DNA of 64,000 nt from Acidovorax sp. NO-1 (GTDB lineage Bacteria; Pseudomonadota; Gammaproteobacteria; Burkholderiales; Burkholderiaceae_C): NCBI RefSeq assembly GCF_000238595.1, contig NZ_AGTS01000140.1, positions 1 to 64,000 of the forward strand, written 5' to 3'. The number at the start of each line of letters is the position of its first letter. Within the stretch, counting starts at the first letter, position 1. A program made the translations under genes and the position numbers. Below, piece by piece: positions 48,750 to 58,757 of the stretch. The notes under the pieces are model-generated. The model was not told the origin of the DNA and searched no databases. It saw only the letters and a list, made by a program, of their open reading frames with translations.

Positions 48750-49658
48750 ATGTACCAAGCCATCAAACCCTCGCGCAGCAGCACGCTGGCCCTGCGCCAT
48801 CTCAAATACCACGTCCGCCACTGGGGCCCCGAAAACAGCCACCTGCCCACGCTGGTGCTGGTGCACGGATGGATGGACGTGAGTGCCTCCTACCAGTTCA
48901 CGGTGGACGCGCTGCAGCAGGAACGCCGCATCATCGCCCCCGACTGGCGCGGCTTCGGGCTCACCACCGGGGCGCCGGTGGACCACTATGTGTTTGCCGA
49001 CTACCTGGCCGACCTCGACCTGCTGCTGGACCACTACGCCCCCGGTGAGGCCATCGACCTGGTGGGCCACAGCATGGGCGGCAACGTGGCCATGATGTAC
49101 GCCGGCGTGCGACCGGAGCGCGTGCGCAGGCTGGTCAACCTGGAAGGCTTTGGCCTGCCTGCCACACGCCCCGCGCAGGCGCCCACGCGCTATGCGCAGT
49201 GGATCGACGAAATCAAGCAGCTGCACCAGGGCACCAAGGACCTGAAAACCTACGACAGCGCAGACGGCGTGGCCCGCCGCCTGATGAAGACCAACCCCCG
49301 CCTGTCCGAAGACAAGGCCCAATGGCTGGCCCGGCACTGGGCGCGACCCAATGCGCAGGGCCTGTGGGAGATCCTGGGCGACCCGGCGCACAAGATCACC
49401 AGCGCTCAGCTGTACCGCGTGGACGAGGCCCTGGCCATCTACGAGCGCATTACCGCCCCCGTGCTGGCCATCGAGGCCAGCGGCGACAGCCTGGGCCAGT
49501 GGTGGAACGGCCGCTACACGCTGGACGAATACCACCAGCGCCTGACCCATGTGCGCAACTGCCGCACGGCCGCGGTGGCGGACGCCGGCCACATGCTGCA
49601 CCACGACCAGCCCGAGCAGGTGGCGCAGCTGATCGAACAGTTCCTCAACGAAACGTAA
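48750..49658 (+). CDS. Alpha/beta hydrolase
   Basis: Cytosolic alpha/beta-hydrolase of 302 residues without a signal peptide. Oxyanion loop LVLVHGWMDVSASY near residue 36, nucleophile Ser in LVGHSMGGNVAMMYAG (about 107), and catalytic His in ADAGHMLHHDQPEQV. The substrate is unknown. It is divergent from the aldo/keto reductase gene; the 165 bp between them show no feature I can name. Confidence 0.87.
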   Translation: MYQAIKPSRSSTLALRHLKYHVRHWGPENSHLPTLVLVHGWMDVSASYQFTVDALQQERRIIAPDWRGFGLTTGAPVDHYVFADYLADLDLLLDHYAPGEAIDLVGHSMGGNVAMMYAGVRPERVRRLVNLEGFGLPATRPAQAPTRYAQWIDEIKQLHQGTKDLKTYDSADGVARRLMKTNPRLSEDKAQWLARHWARPNAQGLWEILGDPAHKITSAQLYRVDEALAIYERITAPVLAIEASGDSLGQWWNGRYTLDEYHQRLTHVRNCRTAAVADAGHMLHHDQPEQVAQLIEQFLNET

Positions 49659-49671
49659 CCGGGATTCTTAA

Positions 49672-49732
49672 TGAAATGGGCCGCCAGCGCTTATCCAACA
49701 AGCGCTGACAGCTATTATTTTTGCATAGCAGT
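49672..49732. repeat. Short palindromic intergenic repeat, copy 9
   Basis: Family member (gccgccagcgcttatccaac, then aagcgctgacagctattatt) between the hydrolase gene and prfB: stem cagcgctt (49685-49692) and aagcgctg (49700-49707). Confidence 0.75.
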
Positions 49733-49860
49733 CTGGCGGCTCCGCCGCTTTACCCTGCGCTGTGGCGGGCTCGCGGGCCCTTCAAGGGGCATTGGAGGGG
49801 CCGACGCCCTTCCCATGAGAAAATCGTGGGTTATTTCACAGAACACCCAGGACCCGCACC

Positions 49861-50965
49861 ATGGACGCAGAACGCATCAACCTCATCGGCACCACCCTCG
49901 AAGACCTGGCTCAGCGCACCGCTGAGTTACGGAGGTATCTTTGACTTCGATGCCAAGTTCGAACGCCTGCGCACGGTAAACGCATCGCTGGAAGACCCGG
50001 CGGTCTGGAACGACCCCAAGAAAGCCCAGGAGCTGGGCAAGGAACAGAAGTCACTCTCCGGCGTGGTGGTCACGCTGGACAAGCTCACGCGCGAGCTGGC
50101 TGACAACACCGAGCTGTATGAGATGAGCAAGGAGGAAGGCGACGAGGCCGGCCTCATGACCATCGAGGCCGAAACCGCCAAGCTGCGCCCGCTGATCGAG
50201 GAACTGGAGTTCCGCCGCATGTTCAGCAACGAGGCCGACCCGCTCAACTGCTTTGTCGACATCCAGGCCGGAGCCGGTGGCACCGAAGCCTGTGACTGGG
50301 CCAGCATGCTGCTGCGCCAGTACCTCAAATACGCCGAGCGCAAGGGCTTCAAGGCCACGGTCGAAGAAGAAACGCCCGGCGACGTGGCCGGCATCAAGAG
50401 CGCCACGATCAAGATCGAGGGCGAATACGCCTACGGCCTGCTGCGCACCGAAACCGGCGTGCACCGCCTGGTGCGCAAGAGCCCTTTCGACAGCTCGGGC
50501 GGCCGCCACACCTCGTTTGCCTCGCTGTTTGTCTATCCCGAGATTGATGACTCCATCGAGATCAACATCAACCCGGCCGATGTGCGCACCGACACCTACC
50601 GCGCATCCGGCGCGGGCGGCCAGCACATCAACAAGACCGACTCGGCCGTGCGCCTAACGCACATCCCCACCGGTATCGTGGTGCAGTGCCAGGACGGGCG
50701 CAGCCAGCACAGCAACCGCGACGTGGCCTGGCAACGCCTGCGCAGCCGCCTGTACGACTACGAGATGCGCAAACGCCAGGAAGAGCAGCAAAAGCTGGAA
50801 GACACCAAGACCGACGTGGGCTGGGGCCACCAGATTCGCAGCTACGTGCTGGACAACAGCCGCATCAAGGACCTGCGCACCAACGTGGAAATCTCGGCAA
50901 CGCAAAAGGTGCTGGATGGCGATCTGGACGCGTTCATCGAGGCTTCGCTGAAGCAAGGCGTGTAG
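49861..50965 (+). CDS. prfB: Peptide chain release factor 2, with programmed +1 frameshift
   Basis: RF2, which reads UGA and UAA, 367 residues when the two frames are joined. The gene begins ATG at 49861 ([27 protein letters not shown]) and meets an in-frame TGA at 49942-49944. The site reads cggaggtatctttgac: a Shine-Dalgarno-like GGAGG just before CTT-TGA-C, the classical autoregulatory slip. Translation resumes one base later at GAC (49943) as DFDAKFERL. The GGQ motif is in [24 protein letters not shown], and the stop-codon-recognition SPF in [15 protein letters not shown]. Low RF2 favours frameshifting, so the protein controls its own level. Confidence 0.95.
49933..49946 (+). promoter_or_regulatory. 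prfB programmed frameshift site
   Basis: SD-like GGAGG (49931-49935) and CTTTGAC (49939-49945). Reading CTT then slipping forward one base bypasses the TGA at 49942-49944. Confidence 0.9.
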
Positions 50966-50987
50966 AAGTTTGATATATCAAGACCCC

Positions 50988-51629
50988 ATGATAAACATCA
51001 AAACCTCGAGTTGTGCAGCCTACAGTTCCGCAGATCTTTCAATAGATATAGACACAGATACCCTGCCGGTACTGAATAGTTATTTTGGGATCAGACCGCC
51101 GGGCCTTCCCGTCAACGCGCAGCCAATACTTGACGAGACCATTGGCGCGTGCATTGGTTATTCCTGGGAGGGCACAAGGGGCGTGTGGCATATTTATGAT
51201 GCCCACGGACAACAAGTGGGTATTGAGGAGTCACCACTCGAACGGTCGACTTTCGGGCCAGAGGATTTCATTATTATCGGAGTACTAGGGTTCAAAGTTC
51301 TTCGAAGCGGATGGTCTGCGGCAACAAATCTTGCAAGAAAATCACCGGATTTGGTCAAGATTGGCGCCGTAACTACCAAGAGTATTGTGGCAACTCTGCG
51401 CTCTAGAATTTTTGCACCTAGCGCCAAGCGGATTAAATTCATAGAAAAGACCGCTATGCACATGGCAAACCCCGGTCGGTTCGTACCTGTGCACATTCTC
51501 CATCTGGCAATCCAATTCGGCAAAAAACTGCCGGATCCTCAAGGTGTGGTAGGCGCCTTCCGCTACGAAATACAAATGTTTCTTTTGTCAAGCGGGGGAC
51601 GGTTTATCAAAAAGAGGCTAAAACTTTAG
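50988..51629 (+). CDS. Putative polymorphic-toxin-like protein, C-terminus frameshifted
   Basis: I do not recognise a named family. The protein (213 residues in this frame) has a hydrophobic linker (GPEDFIIIGVLGFKVL) and then NPGRFVPVHILHLAIQFGKKLPDPQGVVGAFRYEIQM, which resembles the terminal domain of some bacterial polymorphic toxins. After EIQM (51578) the frame drifts to LLSSGGRFIKKRLKL. Two bases later, in another frame, 51581-51682 reads SFVKRGTVYQKEAKTLEVVV then RESDWTILHFMYY, the expected end of such a domain. One extra T in the TTT at 51579-51581 would restore it. Base composition is clearly more AT-rich than that of the flanking genes, which suggests transfer. The immunity-like gene follows 2 nt after 51682. 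Confidence 0.55.
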   Translation: MINIKTSSCAAYSSADLSIDIDTDTLPVLNSYFGIRPPGLPVNAQPILDETIGACIGYSWEGTRGVWHIYDAHGQQVGIEESPLERSTFGPEDFIIIGVLGFKVLRSGWSAATNLARKSPDLVKIGAVTTKSIVATLRSRIFAPSAKRIKFIEKTAMHMANPGRFVPVHILHLAIQFGKKLPDPQGVVGAFRYEIQMFLLSSGGRFIKKRLKL

Positions 51630-51684
51630 AAGTGGTGGTAAGAGAATCTGATTGGACAATTTTGCATTTCATGTATTATTAGCC

Positions 51685-52098
51685 ATGCTTGAGATTTCAC
51701 TACCCGACTTCAGAATCGCTCTATCACCTCTGGAGCGCAAGATTGAAGGCTCTGGCGGGCCTTATTTTGATTGGATTCATCTGCAAGTTTCTTTTCAAAC
51801 TGCAGGGCTAACTGCAAATTTCCAATGGAACGTTATGCCAGGTGAGCTTAGTTCTTTTGAAAAACAGCTTCGATCTATTTATTTAAACCCGACATCTCAA
51901 GTCAGCGCAAAGCTAGAAAGCGTCGAACCTGGACTTTACATGAGGATCGATAGCAACGGGGGCGGCAATCTAATCATCACCTACTCCTTTCAGCCAACAC
52001 CTCCAGACGGCCCAGAATTGAATGGCGTAACAGGAGCAGATCAGTCCTTTCTACCGACAATAATTGCAGGCATTAGTGAAATAATTAATTTTCATTAG
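51685..52098 (+). CDS. Putative immunity protein (WapI-like)
   Basis: Small cytosolic protein of 137 residues, AT-rich like the gene before it. The alternating strands LEISLPDFRIALSPLERKIE, HLQVSFQTAGLTANFQWNVMPGELSSFEKQLRSIYL, and the ending DQSFLPTIIAGISEI follow the layout of WapI-type immunity proteins, by memory of the family rather than by alignment. The ATG at 51685 lies 2 nt after the stop of the frame-corrected toxin; a TTG at 51652 is a weaker choice. Inferred role: neutralising the adjacent toxin. Confidence 0.55.
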   Translation: MLEISLPDFRIALSPLERKIEGSGGPYFDWIHLQVSFQTAGLTANFQWNVMPGELSSFEKQLRSIYLNPTSQVSAKLESVEPGLYMRIDSNGGGNLIITYSFQPTPPDGPELNGVTGADQSFLPTIIAGISEIINFH

Positions 52099-52293
52099 CA
52101 GTTCATTTAAAATTCCGATCACAAAAATCCCTGCAACTCGATTAGTAAATAATTCCATGCAACTAGCATCTGATAGCTCAGTTTCAAAAAAGAATTTTTG
52201 GATGGATTTATTCACTATCCAAACCAGGCAACGGCGAGGTCATAGTCGCGCAGTGGCAAGCCGTGTCATGTTCGCTGGCACAGCTTTAGAGCG
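52099..52293. other. AT-rich non-coding gap
   Basis: No gene seen. The left 130 bp share the low-GC style of the toxin/immunity pair and contain aaaaaagaattttt near 52185, a weak terminator-like palindrome. The composition returns to the GC-rich host type near 52230, which may mark the right edge of the acquired segment. Confidence 0.4.
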
Positions 52294-52977
52294 ATGCTGA
52301 CGATGCGCACCGACGCCATCATCTTCGACATGGACGGCACCATGATCGACTCCATGCCCTGGCACGCCCAGGCGTGGGTCGAGTTTGCACGCCGCCGTGG
52401 CATGGACGTCGATGTGCCCGCTCTCATGGCGCGCACCACGGGCAAGAACGGTACCGAGTGCATCGTGGAGCTGCTGGGCCGGGCCGTGTCGCAGGACGAG
52501 GCGGACGCGCTCACGCACGAGAAAGAAACCATCTACCGCGAGCTGTTTGCACCCCGCTTTTCTGAAGTGGCGGGTTTCCGCCAGTTTGCCGCCCAGGTGC
52601 GTGCATGCGGCCTGAAGGTGGCCGTGGGTACGGCGGGCGACAGCGGCAATGTGGAATTCGCCCTGGGCCACCTGGGCCTGCAACCCGCCCCGCAGGCCAT
52701 CGTGCGCGGAGACGAGGGCCTGCCTGGCAAGCCCCAGCCCGCCATCTTTCTGGAGGCGGCACGCCGCATTGCGGCAGCCCCCGAGCACTGCATCGTTTTT
52801 GAAGACGCGCCTTTTGGCATTGAGGCCGCACGCCGCGCCGGCATGCGCGCCGTGGCCATCTGCAGCACCCACACGCCCGAACAACTGGCGGGGCCCCATG
52901 TGCTGGCTGCCGTGCGCGACTACACCGAACTCATGAACACCGACTTTCTGGAGAGCATCCATGTTGCAACTGCATAG
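52294..52977 (+). CDS. HAD-superfamily phosphatase (beta-phosphoglucomutase-like)
   Basis: Cytosolic phosphatase or mutase of 227 residues. Motif I is IIFDMDGTMIDSMPWHAQAW (catalytic DxD), motif II is in VAVGTAGDSGNVEFAL, and motifs III/IV are CIVFEDAPFGIEAARRAGMRAVAI. The helical cap after motif I puts it in the subfamily I group of sugar-phosphate phosphatases. An ATG at 52303 is an equally possible start. Its end overlaps pepN by 17 bp. Confidence 0.88.
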   Translation: MLTMRTDAIIFDMDGTMIDSMPWHAQAWVEFARRRGMDVDVPALMARTTGKNGTECIVELLGRAVSQDEADALTHEKETIYRELFAPRFSEVAGFRQFAAQVRACGLKVAVGTAGDSGNVEFALGHLGLQPAPQAIVRGDEGLPGKPQPAIFLEAARRIAAAPEHCIVFEDAPFGIEAARRAGMRAVAICSTHTPEQLAGPHVLAAVRDYTELMNTDFLESIHVATA

Positions 52978-55717
52978 CGCAGACGGTAGCGCAGACGGCG
53001 CAGGCCCGGCCGCCGCCATCCGCCGCGAGGACTACACCGCCCCCGCCTACTGGATCGACAGCGTCGAGCTGACCTTCGACCTGGACCCGAACAAGACGCG
53101 CGTGCTCAACCGCATGACGCTGCGCCGCAACCCCGAGGTCGCCGCGCAGCCGCTCAAGCTCGATGGCGATGACCTGAACCTGGCGCGCGTGCTGGTCAAC
53201 GGCCAGGGCACCTCGTTCAAGATGGAGGGCACCCGCCTGGTGCTGGAGAACCTGCCGGAGGGCGCCGAGCCCTTTGCGCTCGAAATCTTCACCACCTGCT
53301 GCCCCGCCAAGAACACGCAGCTCATGGGCTTGTACGTGAGCCAGGGCACCTTCTTCACGCAGTGCGAGGCCGAGGGCTTTCGCCGCATTACCTACTTCCT
53401 GGACCGCCCGGACGTGATGGCCAGCTACACCGTCACCCTGCGCGCCGACAAGGCCCAGTACCCGGTGCTGCTGAGTAACGGCAATCTGGTGGACAGCGGC
53501 GACCTGGAAGACGGCCGCCACTTTGCCAAATGGGTCGATCCCCACAAGAAGCCCTGCTACCTGTTCGCCCTGGTGGCGGGCAAGCTGGTGGCGCGCGAGC
53601 AGCGCATCAAGAGCCGATCGGGCACCGACCATCTGCTGCAGGTGTACGTGCGCCCCGGCGACCTGGGCAAGACGGAACACGCCATGAACTCGCTGATGTA
53701 CAGCGTGGCCTGGGACGAAGCCCGCTTCGGCCTGCCGCTGGACCTGGAGCGCTTCATGATCGTCGCCACCAGCGACTTCAACATGGGCGCCATGGAGAAC
53801 AAGGGCCTGAACATCTTCAACACGAAGTACGTTCTGGCCAGCGAAGCCACCGCCACCGACACCGACTTCGCCAACATCGAGAGCGTGGTCGGCCACGAGT
53901 ACTTCCACAACTGGACGGGCAACCGCGTGACCTGCCGCGACTGGTTCCAGCTGAGCCTGAAGGAAGGCCTCACGGTCTTCCGCGACCAGGAATTCAGCAT
54001 GGACCTGGCGGGCAGCCCGTCGGCCCGCGCCGTCAAGCGCATCGAAGACGTGCGCGTGCTGCGCACCGCCCAGTTCCCCGAAGACGCGGGCCCCATGGCC
54101 CACCCGGTGCGTCCCGACAGCTATGTCGAGATCAACAACTTCTACACCGTCACCATCTACGAAAAGGGTGCCGAGGTGGTGCGTATGCAGCACAACCTGG
54201 TGGGCCGAGAAGGCTTTGCCAAGGGCATGAAGCTGTACTTCGAGCGCCACGACGGCCAGGCCGTGACCTGCGACGATTTTGTGCAGGCCATCGCCGATGC
54301 CAACCCGGCCAGCCCGCTCACGCAGCACCTCGCGCAGTTCAAGCGCTGGTACAGCCAGGCCGGCACGCCCCGCGTGCGCGCCACGGGCCGCTACGACGCT
54401 GCCACGCGCTGCTATGCACTCACGCTGTCGCAAAGCTGCGCGTCCACGCCGGGCCAGGGCGAGAAGCAGCCCTTCGTCATCCCGGTGGAACTGGGCCTGA
54501 TCGATGCCACCACCGGTGCCGCCCTGCCCTTGCACCTTGCGGGCGAAGGGGCTGCAGAAGGCGCAGCCCCCACCACCTCGCGCGTGGTGGTGCTCACCGA
54601 GGCATCGCAGACCCTGACCTTCACCAACCTGGACGCCGAGCCCGTGCCATCGCTGTTGCGCGGTTTCAGCGCCCCGGTGGTGCTGGACATCGACTACACC
54701 GATGCGCAGTTGCTCACCTTGCTGGCGCACGACGCCGACGCCTTCAACCGTTGGGAAGCAGGGCAACGCCTTGCGCTTCGGACCGCTATCAATGCAATAG
54801 CTGATAGCGCAATGGGGACAAGCGCCAGCGGCCAATTCGACCATCAGATTCTCTCTGCAGAGTTTGTGGACGGCATGCGCAGCGTGCTACGCAACCCGGC
54901 ACTCGATGCAGCCTTCAAAGAGCTGGTGCTCACGCTGCCATCCGAAACCTACATTGCAGAGCAGCTTGCGGTGGTGGACCCACAGCGCATCCATGCCGTG
55001 CGCGAAGGCATGCGCGAGCAGTTGGCCCTGTCGCTTCAGGCCGACTGGGAAGCGGCCTGGGAGCAAAACCAGGACACCGGTGGCTACAGCCCTGACCCCG
55101 TATCGTCGGGCCGCCGCGCCCTCAGCGGCCTGGCGCTGCACATGCTGTGTATCGCCGCGCAAAAAACGGGCGATGTGGTCTGGCCTGGCAAGGCCTACCA
55201 GCGCTTCAAGGTGGCCACCAACATGACCGACCGCTTCAACGCCCTGACTGCCTTGGTGGTCAGCGGCAGCGAGCTGGCCGCTCCTGCGCTGGCCCGCTTC
55301 CATGCGCTGTTCAAGGACGAGCCCCTGGTCATCGACAAGTGGTTTGCACTGCAGGCTGGTGCGCCCGACCGTGGCGGCAACGTGCTGCCCGCAGTGCGCC
55401 AGCTCATGGCGCATCCAGACTTCAGCCTGAAGAACCCCAACCGTGCGCGCAGCGTGATCTTCAGCTACTGCAGCGCCAACCCCGGCGCCTTCCACCGGGC
55501 CGATGCGGCGGGCTACGTGTTCTGGAGCGACCGTGTGATCGAGCTCGATGCCATCAACCCGCAGGTCGCCGCCCGCCTCGCGCGCGCGCTGGACCGGTGG
55601 AAGAAGTTGGCGGATCCCTGGCGCAGCGCCGCCCGCGAAGCGATCGCCCGCGTAGCCGCCAAGCCCGACCTCTCCAACGATGTGCGCGAGGTGGTGACCC
55701 GCGCGCTGGCCGACTGA
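52961..55717 (+). CDS. pepN: Aminopeptidase N
   Basis: M1-family zinc aminopeptidase of 918 residues (E. coli PepN is 870). [18 protein letters not shown] binds the substrate N-terminus, and the zinc site is [37 protein letters not shown] (HExxH and downstream Glu), near residues 305-340. At about residues 608-627 a copy of the dispersed palindromic repeat is read in frame as [19 protein letters not shown], within the linker between the middle and C-terminal helical domains. It overlaps the HAD gene by 17 bp. Confidence 0.94.
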   Translation: MLQLHSADGSADGAGPAAAIRREDYTAPAYWIDSVELTFDLDPNKTRVLNRMTLRRNPEVAAQPLKLDGDDLNLARVLVNGQGTSFKMEGTRLVLENLPEGAEPFALEIFTTCCPAKNTQLMGLYVSQGTFFTQCEAEGFRRITYFLDRPDVMASYTVTLRADKAQYPVLLSNGNLVDSGDLEDGRHFAKWVDPHKKPCYLFALVAGKLVAREQRIKSRSGTDHLLQVYVRPGDLGKTEHAMNSLMYSVAWDEARFGLPLDLERFMIVATSDFNMGAMENKGLNIFNTKYVLASEATATDTDFANIESVVGHEYFHNWTGNRVTCRDWFQLSLKEGLTVFRDQEFSMDLAGSPSARAVKRIEDVRVLRTAQFPEDAGPMAHPVRPDSYVEINNFYTVTIYEKGAEVVRMQHNLVGREGFAKGMKLYFERHDGQAVTCDDFVQAIADANPASPLTQHLAQFKRWYSQAGTPRVRATGRYDAATRCYALTLSQSCASTPGQGEKQPFVIPVELGLIDATTGAALPLHLAGEGAAEGAAPTTSRVVVLTEASQTLTFTNLDAEPVPSLLRGFSAPVVLDIDYTDAQLLTLLAHDADAFNRWEAGQRLALRTAINAIADSAMGTSASGQFDHQILSAEFVDGMRSVLRNPALDAAFKELVLTLPSETYIAEQLAVVDPQRIHAVREGMREQLALSLQADWEAAWEQNQDTGGYSPDPVSSGRRALSGLALHMLCIAAQKTGDVVWPGKAYQRFKVATNMTDRFNALTALVVSGSELAAPALARFHALFKDEPLVIDKWFALQAGAPDRGGNVLPAVRQLMAHPDFSLKNPNRARSVIFSYCSANPGAFHRADAAGYVFWSDRVIELDAINPQVAARLARALDRWKKLADPWRSAAREAIARVAAKPDLSNDVREVVTRALAD
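54784..54842. repeat. Palindromic repeat, copy 10, inside the pepN coding sequence
   Basis: ctatcaatgcaatagctgat, agcgcaatggggacaagcgc, then cagcggccaattcgacc. It shows the same order of blocks as copy 4, including the ggccaatt end, and keeps the pepN frame open. Confidence 0.75.
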
Positions 55718-55739
55718 TTTTCACGAAAGAGACCGACTC

Positions 55740-56747
55740 ATGACCAAGCGCATCAGCCTGACCCGCTACCTTGTTGAGCAGCAACGGGTGGATGGCCACA
55801 TTCCCGGACAACTGCGCCTGCTTCTGGAGGTCGTGGCGCGCGCCTGCAAGAGCATCAGCCACGCTGTCAACAAAGGCGCTCTGGGCGGCGTGCTGGGCAG
55901 CGCCAGCAGCGAGAACATACAAGGCGAAATCCAGAAAAAGCTGGACATCATCGCCAACGAAGTGCTTATCGAAGCCAATGAATGGGGCGGCCATCTGGCT
56001 GGGATGGCCTCGGAGGAAATGGATGGGATCTATGTTGTGCCCAACCGCTACCCCAAGGGCGAATACCTGCTCCTGTTCGACCCCCTGGACGGCTCCAGCA
56101 ATATCGACGTCAACGTGAGCATAGGCACCATCTTCAGTGTGCTGAAAATGCCCGAAGACGACCGCGGAGTGGATGAAGGCGACTTCCTGCAGCCCGGCAA
56201 CCAGCAAGTAGCCGCCGGCTACTGCATTTACGGCCCTCAAACCACCCTCGTGCTCACGGTGGGCGACGGCGTGGCCATGTTCACCCTCGACCGGGAGCAG
56301 GGCTCCTTTGTTCTGACCGAAGAAAACGTTCGCATCCCCGAGGACACCAAAGAGTTCGCGATCAACATGAGCAACATGCGCCACTGGGACGAACCCGTGA
56401 AGCGCTACATCGACGAATGCCTGCAAGGCAAGGAAGGCCCGCGCGGCAAGGACTTCAACATGCGCTGGATTGCCAGCATGGTGGCCGATGTGCACCGCAT
56501 CCTGACCCGTGGCGGCGTGTTCATGTACCCCTGGGACAAGCGCGAGCCCAACAAGCCCGGCAAGCTGCGCCTCATGTACGAAGCCAACCCCATGGGCTGG
56601 CTGGTCGAACAGGCGGGCGGCGCGGCCACCAATGGCAAGCAGCGCATCCTCGACATACAGCCTACCCAGTTGCATGAGCGCGTCAGCGTGATCCTCGGGT
56701 CAAAAAATGAGGTCGAGCGGGTGACGAGCTACCATTCCACGCTATAA
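55740..56747 (+). CDS. fbp: Fructose-1,6-bisphosphatase class 1
   Basis: Gluconeogenic enzyme of 335 residues. Metal-binding and catalytic motifs: [24 protein letters not shown] (DPLDGSSN) and MLRMIYEANP-like [30 protein letters not shown]. It starts 22 bp after pepN and ends 11 bp before tRNA-Thr. Normal length and no anomalies. Confidence 0.96.
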   Translation: MTKRISLTRYLVEQQRVDGHIPGQLRLLLEVVARACKSISHAVNKGALGGVLGSASSENIQGEIQKKLDIIANEVLIEANEWGGHLAGMASEEMDGIYVVPNRYPKGEYLLLFDPLDGSSNIDVNVSIGTIFSVLKMPEDDRGVDEGDFLQPGNQQVAAGYCIYGPQTTLVLTVGDGVAMFTLDREQGSFVLTEENVRIPEDTKEFAINMSNMRHWDEPVKRYIDECLQGKEGPRGKDFNMRWIASMVADVHRILTRGGVFMYPWDKREPNKPGKLRLMYEANPMGWLVEQAGGAATNGKQRILDIQPTQLHERVSVILGSKNEVERVTSYHSTL

Positions 56748-56758
56748 TGCGAGGCTAA

Positions 56759-56834
56759 GCCGGTGTAGCTCAGTCGGTAGAGCAGCTCATTCGTAATGAG
56801 AAGGTCGGGTGTTCGATTCATCTCTCCGGCACCA
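56759..56834 (+). tRNA. tRNA-Thr (CGT)
   Basis: 76 nt including CCA, beginning gccggtgtagctcagtcggt, anticodon loop ttcgtaa, anticodon CGT. Its 3' 45 nt are repeated at 59962-60006, so it is the attachment gene of an integrated element, whose DNA restores the 3' half here. Confidence 0.93.
56790..56834 (+). repeat. attL: direct repeat within the tRNA-Thr 3' end
   Basis: 45-bp block from ttcgtaatgag to ctccggcacca, identical to 59962-60006. It is one of two attachment-site copies flanking 3.1 kb of foreign DNA. Confidence 0.9.
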
Positions 56835-56996
56835 ATAAAATCAACGACTTACGAGTCTTTGTTGTCCAAAGTGCCGTCTCCTGTCACACTCAAGTCACAG
56901 TAGACGGCACAATTTGGCAGCACTGAACAACAGTGCCATCTCTCTCCAGCCAGTTCTTGTGCCGTCACATTTCGCTGACCGTACACAAAACACAAC

Positions 56997-57119
56997 ATGG
57001 CTGCTATCCGTGAACGCAAAGACCAAAACGGTAAAGTGAGCTACCAAGCTCAGGTCCGTATCCAAGGCTATCCGCCGCAGTCGAAAACTTTCTTGCGAAA
57101 GACAGACGCCAAGCAATGG
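56997..57119 (+). pseudogene. Tyrosine integrase, N-terminal fragment cut by IS21
   Basis: 41 codons reading MAAIRERKDQNGKVSYQAQV then RIQGYPPQSKTFLRKTDAKQW, the arm-type DNA-binding N-terminus of phage/ICE integrases. It begins 163 bp after tRNA-Thr, where the integrase of a tRNA-targeting element belongs. The IS21 element begins directly after the Trp codon. The rest of the gene is not found on the other side of the IS. Confidence 0.75.
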
Positions 57120-57192
57120 TGTTGTCGCCGACCGAAAACTGACAGTCTGAAAGGTCTGGTGCCGATCCAAAATTGACAGGGGTGTTCAACTG

Positions 57193-57215
57193 CCCTGCTG
57201 AATTTTTCAGCAGGG
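57193..57215. other. Hairpin upstream of istA
   Basis: Perfect 9-bp stem CCCTGCTGA / TCAGCAGGG with the loop atttt, 10 bp before the istA start. It could limit read-through transcription from outside the IS. Confidence 0.5.
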
Positions 57216-57224
57216 ATGTAAGAG

Positions 57225-58757
57225 GTGATCACCATGGACATGATTGGCAAGGTCAGGCGCATGAAGTGGCGCGACCAACTCTCTGACGGAGAGATTTGCA
57301 GAAGAACGGGACTGGCCAGAAACACGGTCAAGAAGTGGCTCAAGGCCCCCGGAGACATACCCCCGAAGTACGAGCGCAAGAAGGCTGATGGCAAGCTCAC
57401 GCCATTTGTGGCGGTGCTGGAGCAGGCCCTGCGCACGGATGCGCACCGGGCCAAGAACGCAAGGCGCAGTGGCAAGGCGCTGTTTGCCCAGATCCAGGCT
57501 CAGGGATACCGGGGTGGCTATAGCGCCGTGACTGACTTCATTCGAGCATGGCGGGTGGATAGCGCCAAGGATCCCGCCAAGGCCTTTGTGCCGCTGAGCT
57601 TCGAGTTGGGCGAGGCCTTCCAGTTCGACTGGAGCGAGGAAGGACTGCTGGTTGGTGGAGTGTTCTACAAACTGCAAGTGGCCCATCTGAAGCTCTGCGC
57701 CAGTCGTGCCTTCTGGCTTGTTGCCTACCCTGGGCAGGGCCATGAGATGCTGTTCGATGCCCATACCCGCTCCTTCCATGCATTGGGAGGCGTTGCCAGG
57801 CGTGGCATCTACGACAACATGAAGACGGCGGTGGACAAGGTCAAGAAAGGCAAGGGGCGCATCGTCAACGCACGCTTCTCGGCCATGTGCAGCCACTACC
57901 TGTTTGATCCGGACTTCTGCAACGTCGCCTCGGGCTGGGAGAAAGGGGTGGTGGAGAAGAACGTGCAGGACAGTCGCAGGCGGATCTGGATCGAGGCCGC
58001 CAGCAGGCGCTTCGGATCGTTTGCCGAACTCAATGCATGGCTGGGCGAGCGGTGTCGCTCGGTGTGGTCCGACTCCGTGCATCCGATCCACAAGCAGTTC
58101 ACGGTGGCAGAGATGTTGGAGTTGGAGCGCCCCCACCTCATGTCCATGCCTGTGCTGTTTGATGGGTATGTGGAGAAGCCCGCGCGGGTGAGTAGTACAT
58201 GTCTGGTGGCGGTGGCGCGCAATCGCTACTCCGTTCCTTGCGAATGGGCTGGGCACCTGGTCAGCACGCGTCTGTACCCCAATCGGGTGGACATTGCCTG
58301 CGCGCAAACCATCATCGCCAGCCACGCCCGCACGCCGGGCAGTGGCCAAGTCACCTATGACTGGCAGCACTACATTGAACTCGTGCAGCGCAAGCCCGGC
58401 GCACTGCGCAACGGTGCGCCGTTCCTGGACTTGCCTGAGCCCTTGCAGCGCTTGCGCAAATCCCTTCTGAGGCACCCTGGCGGTGACCGCACCATGGCAC
58501 AGGTGCTGGCCAGCGTGCCGCAGGCGGGCTTGGACGCAGTACTGGTGGCGGTTGATCTTGTCCTTGAAGGTGCCACGCCCAATGGAAGTGTCAGTGCTGA
58601 GCATGTGCGCAATGTGCTGGCTAGGCTGAATGCGCCACCCAGGCCGGAGCATGCCAAAACCACATTGCAACTGACCAACCTCCCGCTGGCCGATACCGCG
58701 CGCTACGACCGTTTGCGCCCTACCCACAACGATAACCAAGGGGTCATCCATGTCTGA
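57225..58757 (+). CDS. istA: IS21 transposase IstA
   Basis: DDE transposase of 510 residues. An N-terminal helix-turn-helix ([25 protein letters not shown]) is followed by the catalytic core: Asp in FQFDWSEEG, Asp in [13 protein letters not shown] and Glu in [15 protein letters not shown]. The C-terminal part ([23 protein letters not shown]) is typical. It starts at GTG 57225 or ATG 57234 and overlaps istB by 8 bp. It appears intact. Confidence 0.93.
   Translation: MITMDMIGKVRRMKWRDQLSDGEICRRTGLARNTVKKWLKAPGDIPPKYERKKADGKLTPFVAVLEQALRTDAHRAKNARRSGKALFAQIQAQGYRGGYSAVTDFIRAWRVDSAKDPAKAFVPLSFELGEAFQFDWSEEGLLVGGVFYKLQVAHLKLCASRAFWLVAYPGQGHEMLFDAHTRSFHALGGVARRGIYDNMKTAVDKVKKGKGRIVNARFSAMCSHYLFDPDFCNVASGWEKGVVEKNVQDSRRRIWIEAASRRFGSFAELNAWLGERCRSVWSDSVHPIHKQFTVAEMLELERPHLMSMPVLFDGYVEKPARVSSTCLVAVARNRYSVPCEWAGHLVSTRLYPNRVDIACAQTIIASHARTPGSGQVTYDWQHYIELVQRKPGALRNGAPFLDLPEPLQRLRKSLLRHPGGDRTMAQVLASVPQAGLDAVLVAVDLVLEGATPNGSVSAEHVRNVLARLNAPPRPEHAKTTLQLTNLPLADTARYDRLRPTHNDNQGVIHV

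Noticed and set aside
49721-49942. A longer prfB start in the second frame, beginning upstream at about 49721.
   Set aside because: Its first 70 or so residues are not RF2-like; the true start at 49861 with the +1 frameshift explains the family N-terminus.
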